Assembly (NCBI GenBank): GCA_905147135.1
Contig: LR990050.1
Location: 15,498,001-15,562,000, forward strand
Source of the DNA: Blastobasis lacticolella
Taxonomy: Eukaryota; Arthropoda; Insecta; Lepidoptera; Blastobasidae
Direction: 5' to 3'
DNA length: 64,000 nt
Part shown: positions 58,632 through 64,000 of the stretch, one piece after another
Layout: every line of letters begins with the position of its first letter
How positions within the stretch are numbered: position 1 is the first letter of the stretch
Made by a program: the position numbers and the translations under genes
Notes under the pieces: generated by a model
What the model was told of the DNA's origin: nothing
What the model saw: the letters and a program-made list of their open reading frames with translations, nothing else
Databases searched by the model: none

Positions 58632-58850
58632 AGTGGACCCGGAACGACTTCATTCGCGTACACCTGTTTTAGCCTTTTCTCTTGTTTTCTTGCTTATACA
58701 ACTTCCTCTTGAATCACTCTATCTGTTGTTGAAAAGCGCATTGAAATCCGTTGCGCAGTTTAAAAGATCTATGCGTACATGAATACATACATAGAAATAT
58801 AGGGACAGCGAAAAGCGACTTTGTTGTATACTATGTAAAAATAGACATAA
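58632..58850 (+). repeat. RTE-like LINE 3' tail
   Basis: tagtggacccggaacgactt, cattcgcgtacacctgtttt, cttcctcttgaatcactcta, gcattgaaatccgttgcgca, gcgactttgttgtatactat. Second tail of the same kind directly after the interrupted one. Confidence 0.75.
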
Positions 58851-60004
58851 ACAAACATTTTAGTCCAAGAGCATAGAATTAGAGTCCGATGGTGCAGCCA
58901 ATAGGTATCGGATCGGATCAGGGGATGATCCACAAGTGTTCACGGAACTGCCGATACTCTCAGTATCGAAGAGCCCTGCCTTCTACACACCCTTTATATT
59001 CCTTAATCACAGAATCTTTAGGTCCGCCGATCAAGCATCTTGAACCTCGTCAATGAATTCTCGATAAGGGGCCCAAGTTTTTTAACGAAGGGCTTCCAAA
59101 AGCCATTGATTAAAACTTTTCAATCAAATCCCTCAACAGATCCTTTCGGCAAGTTGCACTGGGCTAATGATTAATGACTGCACTCGATTTTAAACAGAGC
59201 GAATTCATATTTGGTTAGAACAAAGTATATTGTGGTTGTATTTATTGAGTTGGTTATACAGAAGTTTCCGCCATCTAATAAAAAAACTGTTTAATGTCCC
59301 CCTAAAGTAGATAATAGACAGTCAGTAAGTCCAGTAGTTTTACAGTCCAATAATTTATTTATGGCCATTTAAATATTTCCTATGTTATATCATGAGTCAG
59401 TGCTATTTAGTTATCTGCTAAGATTTTACTACCAATCTTTGTTCTAAACATGCATTTTAAAGAATCTGTTATTTAGCCAAAGACTTCTATGTACTACCTA
59501 AATATATATTTGGCTAATATTGTAAACGCTACAAATTTTACTAGACAATAACTTAATAATTCAACAAAGGCATCGTTATTGATTCGCGATTAATATTTAT
59601 AAATCAAACATGTAATTCAATAACTTTCTACAAAACACGAACTCACTGTTCAGCTTTCATTGAAATAGTTTTCAATTGGACAAAATTTATAGCCATTTCG
59701 CTGAATGGAGATGGGATTGAGATAAATACGGCGGAACTTCGGGATGCACCGAATTGAATCCAAATTATATAAGTGTAGCGAAATTTCTATGCGGCAGTCT
59801 GTATCCACAGATGTGCTGCTTGAATATTAAAATTACTGACAGCATAGAATCAGGATTTCTTAAACATGTGATGTGACTAGGGCAGCTAGAATAATCATTT
59901 TGTGGATAACGACCCTGACCAATAAAAATAAAAATTATGTCGCAAAATCTCTGATTGACAATATGGCGACCGAAAAAGACACTCAAATTAGTTATCAATT
60001 GACT
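58851..60004. other. No recognisable gene
   Basis: AT-rich, unique-looking. Frames at 59,765-60,010 show nothing recognisable. Confidence 0.45.
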
Positions 60005-60400
60005 TTTCAAAACCGACAGAAAAAGTCGGATATCCCCCGACCAAGTTTACTTAAGTGTTTTAAGTTTGGTCAAAGGATCAATGGCAAGATGGTCCGACCA
60101 CATCACCAAGGTGGCCGGGAAAATGTGTGTGAGGGAGACTTCCTGTCGAGCGGATTGGAGGATACTGGGGGAGACATATGTCCAGAGTTGGACGGCAAGA
60201 TGTTGAAGAAGGAGAAGAAGAAGTTTACTTACCGATTTTAAAGAAACACTTCGATTAAACTAAGCTAAGAACATTCTCGATTAAGCTGGCTTTCAAATAA
60301 AGTAAACCGCATCCAAATCAGTCAACCCGTTAGGACCACAGATAGCAAGTCAAACTTGTAACTCCATCGTTTTTTAGTCGAGGGTTAATAAAATGACCTG
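60005..60400 (+). repeat. Repeat D, copy 2, interrupted by a LINE fragment
   Basis: ccccgaccaagtttactta before the insertion and ccgattttaaagaaac, cgattaagctggctttcaaa, accgcatccaaatcagtcaa after it follow 4,275-4,530 in order. Confidence 0.65.
60054..60220 (+). pseudogene. LINE ORF2 C-terminal fragment, 167-bp insertion
   Basis: The frame starting at 60,062 reads GSMARWSDHITKVAGKM, CRADWRILGETYVQSWTARC and stop. This is the usual LINE ending (GRP..RW.DDI.KVAG..W...AQDR..W..L.EAYVQQW). After the stop comes (GAAGAAG)n. Flanked by aagtttactta at 60,043-60,053 and 60,221-60,231, an 11-bp target duplication. It is a severely 5'-truncated LINE copy inserted into repeat D. Confidence 0.85.
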
Positions 60401-62467
60401 TCTCGCCAAAAGGGAAGAAATAGTCAAAAGAAACAAAGGCGGTAGATAATGCACATCGGCTTGCTTCGGTTACGTATTTAAGTACTACACAGACCACTCT
60501 CTACGAAACGGAACAAGCCGATGTTTATTATTGACCCCTTCCCTTGTATTGTAGACCCTTGTCATGATATACTTAAAATTGTTACTTCTCAAATTAGAAT
60601 CCCAGACCACGCGTCTCCCTGTAGTTTTTCTCCAAATTACTTGCACGAAGTCAACGTCGAAATGCCAACTTTGTGTGGACGCTGTCCGGCGCTAACAGCA
60701 CAAAATGAGTAGCCGCTTTGACCGCCCCGTCCTTTCAAAGTTGCAAATTGTCCTCCCCAAGTATAGTTACGTTATTAGCAGTAACAACCACCGATTTTCA
60801 GTAGGAGTTTCGCGTTCGTTAGGGTTTAGTTTACTCATTTCGCATAAAAGTATTCGAAATATAACCTATATTGGCGTTGTCTTCAGTCTATCTTATTCTA
60901 AATCTATAATTTATATTCTATTCTAATCTATATTCGAAATAAATTATTTATTATTTATAAGGAATCTAAATGTCTTTTCTAACAAAATCTTAATCAATTT
61001 AGTTTGGATTAAATTTGGATCGCAACTGCTGAACCTGACCAAACCGGACCAAACCAGAATTACACCAATGTCTCCATTACAAAATCCTCCTAAGGTCTAT
61101 AGAAAGACCAAAATCAATGAACACGCAATCGAGGTTATCTTTACCTACTTATTGGTATTTACAGGTTTTTCAAATGATAATTGTTTAAATATAAGTAGGT
61201 TTAATGTCAATCACAAACCACCAAAGCCAAGCCAATTAGCTAAACATGCCACATTTTTCCTTGTAAATGTTTAATTTAATTCTAAACAACTTTTTCATGC
61301 CCGAAATAAATTTCACCATCATTAGATGTTTTCATTTCGTAAATGATAAAGTGAATGCTTGATGAAAGCGAAATTTCGGCACAAAAATTGTACTAAGGGA
61401 ATTTACAATTCGCCGGTTGGTTGCGCAGGGAAACTTTGTTCCCCTTTCCCGCGATTTTATTGGTAGGCAATTTGTGCGGGTTTCCTTTTGAAAGTTAGAT
61501 ATAAATTTGAACAAACTCCTTGCCTGTGCTACTAATGAACGTTTCTTTCTTTTGCAAGGCTTTTAAACACAGGCGCAGACGATTGCCTTTTGTCAAAGGA
61601 AATGTTATCACAAAGTCAGTTCGTATCGTACCGTATAATTCGATTCTTTCTAAATTTATCTTGGGCCTACCACAATTTCTGTAGATTCTCTGTATAGGAA
61701 AGGAATTTATAAAGAGTGCCTATTCATTCCATCCAAGCAGTTGGAACTTATTCAGAGTTCTGAGTGTTACTGAGAACTTAATTAACAGGCGGTAGTTTTA
61801 TTTCGACCCTCACTAAACGACCGCTCAAAGCGTGCTGCGATGTTCGTACAAATCGAAGTTTGTAATGTCTTTAGCAACTCTTTGGACGAGCTTAGATTTA
61901 ACGTAGTTAAAACTCGTGTCGGGGACACTTGCCACAAAGTGCACTTTGGAGTTCGACGCAGATGTCGCGGGCGCTGGGGTTACGATCTTCGCCACCCACT
62001 TTATTATTATTAGAAACAATTTCTAAAGGTCCTCCTCATTATAGTAGAATTAGATGATAGCTTCTCTTCACAAAAATATCTAATCTAAATATCTAGGTAC
62101 TCTATAGATAACAGTGTATCTTCGAGTTTTTAGGAATAACTTTTTAACTTTTCCACGAGGCTTTGATAGTCTTTAAAAAACATAAATTTCTATCGTACCG
62201 TAGAGGTTAGAAGTCGGCCTACAGAAACCTGCATACCTACCTGACCAACCTCGACGTTAGGGGTAGGGTAGAGCATAATTCAAGTCGACATAGATAGGTA
62301 CACATTTTCAGTCTAAGCAGCACTCACAATTGAAAAATGATGACGCAGGGGTGATAATATAGGAAACGAACAATAAATTCACAACGTCTCAATACCTACT
62401 TCGCTTAGCGATTTCACAACATATTGTGATTAGTAAATCACAGAGTACGTTTATTCGTGTTCGTTTT
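60401..62467. other. No recognisable gene
   Basis: Mixed composition with GC-richer parts at 60,600-60,740 and 61,370-61,620. An aaccggaccaaacc duplication is near 61,040. Short frames only. Confidence 0.45.
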
Positions 62468-62736
62468 GACGACCTGAATGGTTCAGTGGTCAACATGCCG
62501 TCTGCCACGCAAGAGGTCCCGGGTTCGATTCCCGGCCGGGCAGAAAATGAAATGATGAATTTTAATTTTTGTTACGAGTCTGGGTGTTCTATGTATAATA
62601 AGTACGTATTTAAAAAAGTATATAAGTAGTTTATCAGTTATCTAGCACCCATAACACAAGCTTTGCTTACTTTGCGGCTAGATGGCGCTGTGTGAATTTT
62701 TCCACGATTATTTTTTATTATTATTTATTTATTATT
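62468..62736 (+). repeat. SINE-G, full copy with best tRNA-Gly-like head
   Basis: gacgacctgaatggttcagt, ggtcaacatgccgtctgcca, cgggttcgattcccggccgg. D-arm (tggttcagtggt), anticodon region (ctgccacgc, GCC) and T-arm all follow tRNA-Gly(GCC). Body and ATT-rich 3' end as in the other copies. Confidence 0.9.
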
Positions 62737-62944
62737 CACTATCTTGTAACATTATGAAGAAACGTTCTTCTAATAATAGGATACCTACTGTGTCTTCAAA
62801 ACTAATCAAAAGCAACGAGAAATCGTAAGTTGTATCGCAGATGACGCGGACGAGACGGACTCACGGTCTGGCGTCCGTACAAGTCTCCCTTTGAAATGTA
62901 AACTCTATGCTAAGCTAATACAGCCTTAGTGATTTATCGTGTTC

Positions 62945-63070
62945 CCTGATCATTATAATCTAGACGCCTTCAAGGCTAGAGTGTATAGGCTGTTCCTAGA
63001 CAGGCATGCTCGATCATCGGCCGCATCGTCACTTACCACCAGGCAGTCAAATACCTGGCTAGTCCAATGA
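62945..63070 (+). pseudogene. LINE ORF2 extreme C-terminal fragment
   Basis: YNLDAFKARVYRLFLDRHAR followed by SSAASSLTTR and the tail cgtcacttaccaccaggca. This matches the end of the LINE copy at 36,630-36,750 (minus). Confidence 0.7.
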
Positions 63071-63187
63071 ATAAAAAATGTTTATCGTAAGGGCTTACAA
63101 ATACATCGCCTTTACAGGTCAACCCAATGCGACGATGCAATCATTGTTAAACAACAATGTCGCTCCCGGCTGCAGATGTCCTGTAGG

Positions 63188-63326
63188 CCTAGCACAAGTT
63201 GCTCTCGCGCGCGATAAGCGAGAAAAAGCGCGACATAGGTATTGCTATCTCTTTCGTCTTAGTATTGAGAGAAAGAGACAAACGATCTCGCGGCGCGAGC
63301 TTTGTCGCGGACACACTTGTGCTAGG
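63188..63326. mobile_element. MITE, 139 bp, with 12-bp TIRs
   Basis: Starts cctagcacaagt and ends acttgtgctagg, perfect 12-bp inverted termini. Inside there are more inverted pieces (ctctcgcgcgcg against ctcgcggcgcgag; ctttcgtcttagtattgaga is part of a loop stem). It appears to interrupt a LINE-tail-like sequence (gcagatgtcctgtagg before, ccactggaagacggtggc after). The target duplication is ambiguous (ggcc/gggcc). Confidence 0.65.
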
Positions 63327-63920
63327 GCCACTGGAAGACGGTGGCTGGGTGACAATTTAAACATGCATCGAATTCATAGTAAAAAATAATTTAAATTCCG
63401 TTTCAAGTTAGTTCGCGCTCGATTTTGTCTTGGCTGCCTTCGACTGAAATAAACTGTACTTACCTCAAAAATAACCTATCATGCCTATACCCTGGAAATG
63501 TAGACCAGGTCCCGTACAAATTTTATCATCCAATTATAAGTATAATTTAGTCAATACAAACAAACCACAAGCAGTTTCAGGCTATAAAATGGTGTGCTCG
63601 GTAAATTCTTTCCTAAACATCGTGGTGTATATTAAAATTTTTAAATGCCACATAGGTATATCTACATAAAACTAAATTAAATTCAATCGTTTAGATGTTT
63701 TACATCTGGGAAAACGTGAATACTATAATGAAATACCCAATAACCGAATGGGCCCAAAACAAATTAAACAGCCGTCACGGCAGTCTCGCTGGATTTTCAT
63801 ATCAATCAAACGAATAATAGCTTCCTCGTATAGCCCAAATATTTCGTACTTTGACTACCCATTGTCGCCTTTTCCACAAATTATTTTCGACTGATATTGA
63901 TTATATTAATAAAAAAAAAA
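63327..63920. other. No recognisable gene
   Basis: Mostly AT-rich, unique-looking DNA. Confidence 0.45.
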
Positions 63921-64000
63921 CATCTTGGCGTTAATGTCCCGGTTATGCTCTCGCGCACGAGGGCCCGGGGTCCGCCTTGACCATGATCCAGGATTGGGTA
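63921..64000 (-). repeat. SINE-B, 3' part, cut by window end
   Basis: catcttggcgttaatgtccc, ggttatgctctcgcgcacga, ccttgaccatgatccaggat after an A-run. The inverse matches the SINE-B 3' end; the head lies beyond the window. Confidence 0.85.

Noticed and set aside
59873..60241. 122-codon gene
   Set aside because: The frame runs out of frame through the LINE insertion at 60,054-60,220, whose true reading is a different frame.
62468..62545. tRNA-Gly(GCC) gene
   Set aside because: D-arm, anticodon and T-arm are tRNA-like, but the acceptor stem does not pair and the sequence continues into a SINE body shared by four copies.

Overview
The window looks like repeat-rich nuclear DNA of a moth or butterfly. 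This is an inference from AT-rich sequence full of short non-LTR retrotransposon tails of the kind common in Lepidoptera (for example the ccatcaggtg-type tail), tRNA-derived SINEs and small TIR elements. I find no complete protein-coding gene. No open frame exceeds about 125 codons, and the only recognisable protein similarity (recalled, not searched) is to broken C-terminal pieces of LINE reverse transcriptases.

Layout. 1-5,000: SINE and LINE tails, a tandem array of an RTE-like tail (388-880) and a miRNA-like hairpin (1,256-1,315). 5,001-9,820: a shell bounded by a perfect 31-bp inverted repeat that may be an old DNA transposon. Inside it a non-autonomous hAT element (763 bp, 8-bp target duplication) split a SINE, and a second SINE lies inverted beside it. 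9,900-19,580: mostly unannotatable AT-rich DNA with a LINE remnant at 16.2-16.8 kb and GC-richer unique blocks at 17.6-19.0 kb. 19,582-26,499: a direct tandem duplication (about 3.3 kb per unit). Both copies keep a TATA box, a TCAGT initiator at the expected spacing, a 10-codon start and a splice-donor-like site. 26,500-36,000: AT-rich DNA with LINE fragments and a CCAAT/ATTGG-rich tandem repeat (34.1 kb). 36,000-49,700: SINEs with clear target-site duplications, a SINE flanked by 160-bp direct repeats (37.1-37.7 kb), a PIF/Harbinger-like MITE, and a double palindrome at 47.2 kb. 49,722-49,940: a perfect 88-bp inverted repeat carrying a hammerhead-ribozyme-like core. 50,000-64,000: LINE tails, an inverted pair of a composite made of a tRNA-Gly-derived SINE plus an unknown repeat (52.8 and 57.6 kb), a CpG-rich block with an exon-like minus-strand reading (57.0-57.2 kb), and a MITE at 63.2 kb.

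Family names used below are local labels. SINE-A has no recognised tRNA head, ends in (GAT)n and has 7-15 bp target duplications. SINE-B has a class II (Ser/Leu-like) tRNA head and a body of about 330 bp. SINE-G has a tRNA-Gly(GCC)-like head. LINE-C is a LINE 3' region. Repeat D, X and Y are unclassified. The GC-richer unique blocks in a gene-poor background would fit intergenic or intronic regulatory DNA, but that is inference and needs cross-species alignment.
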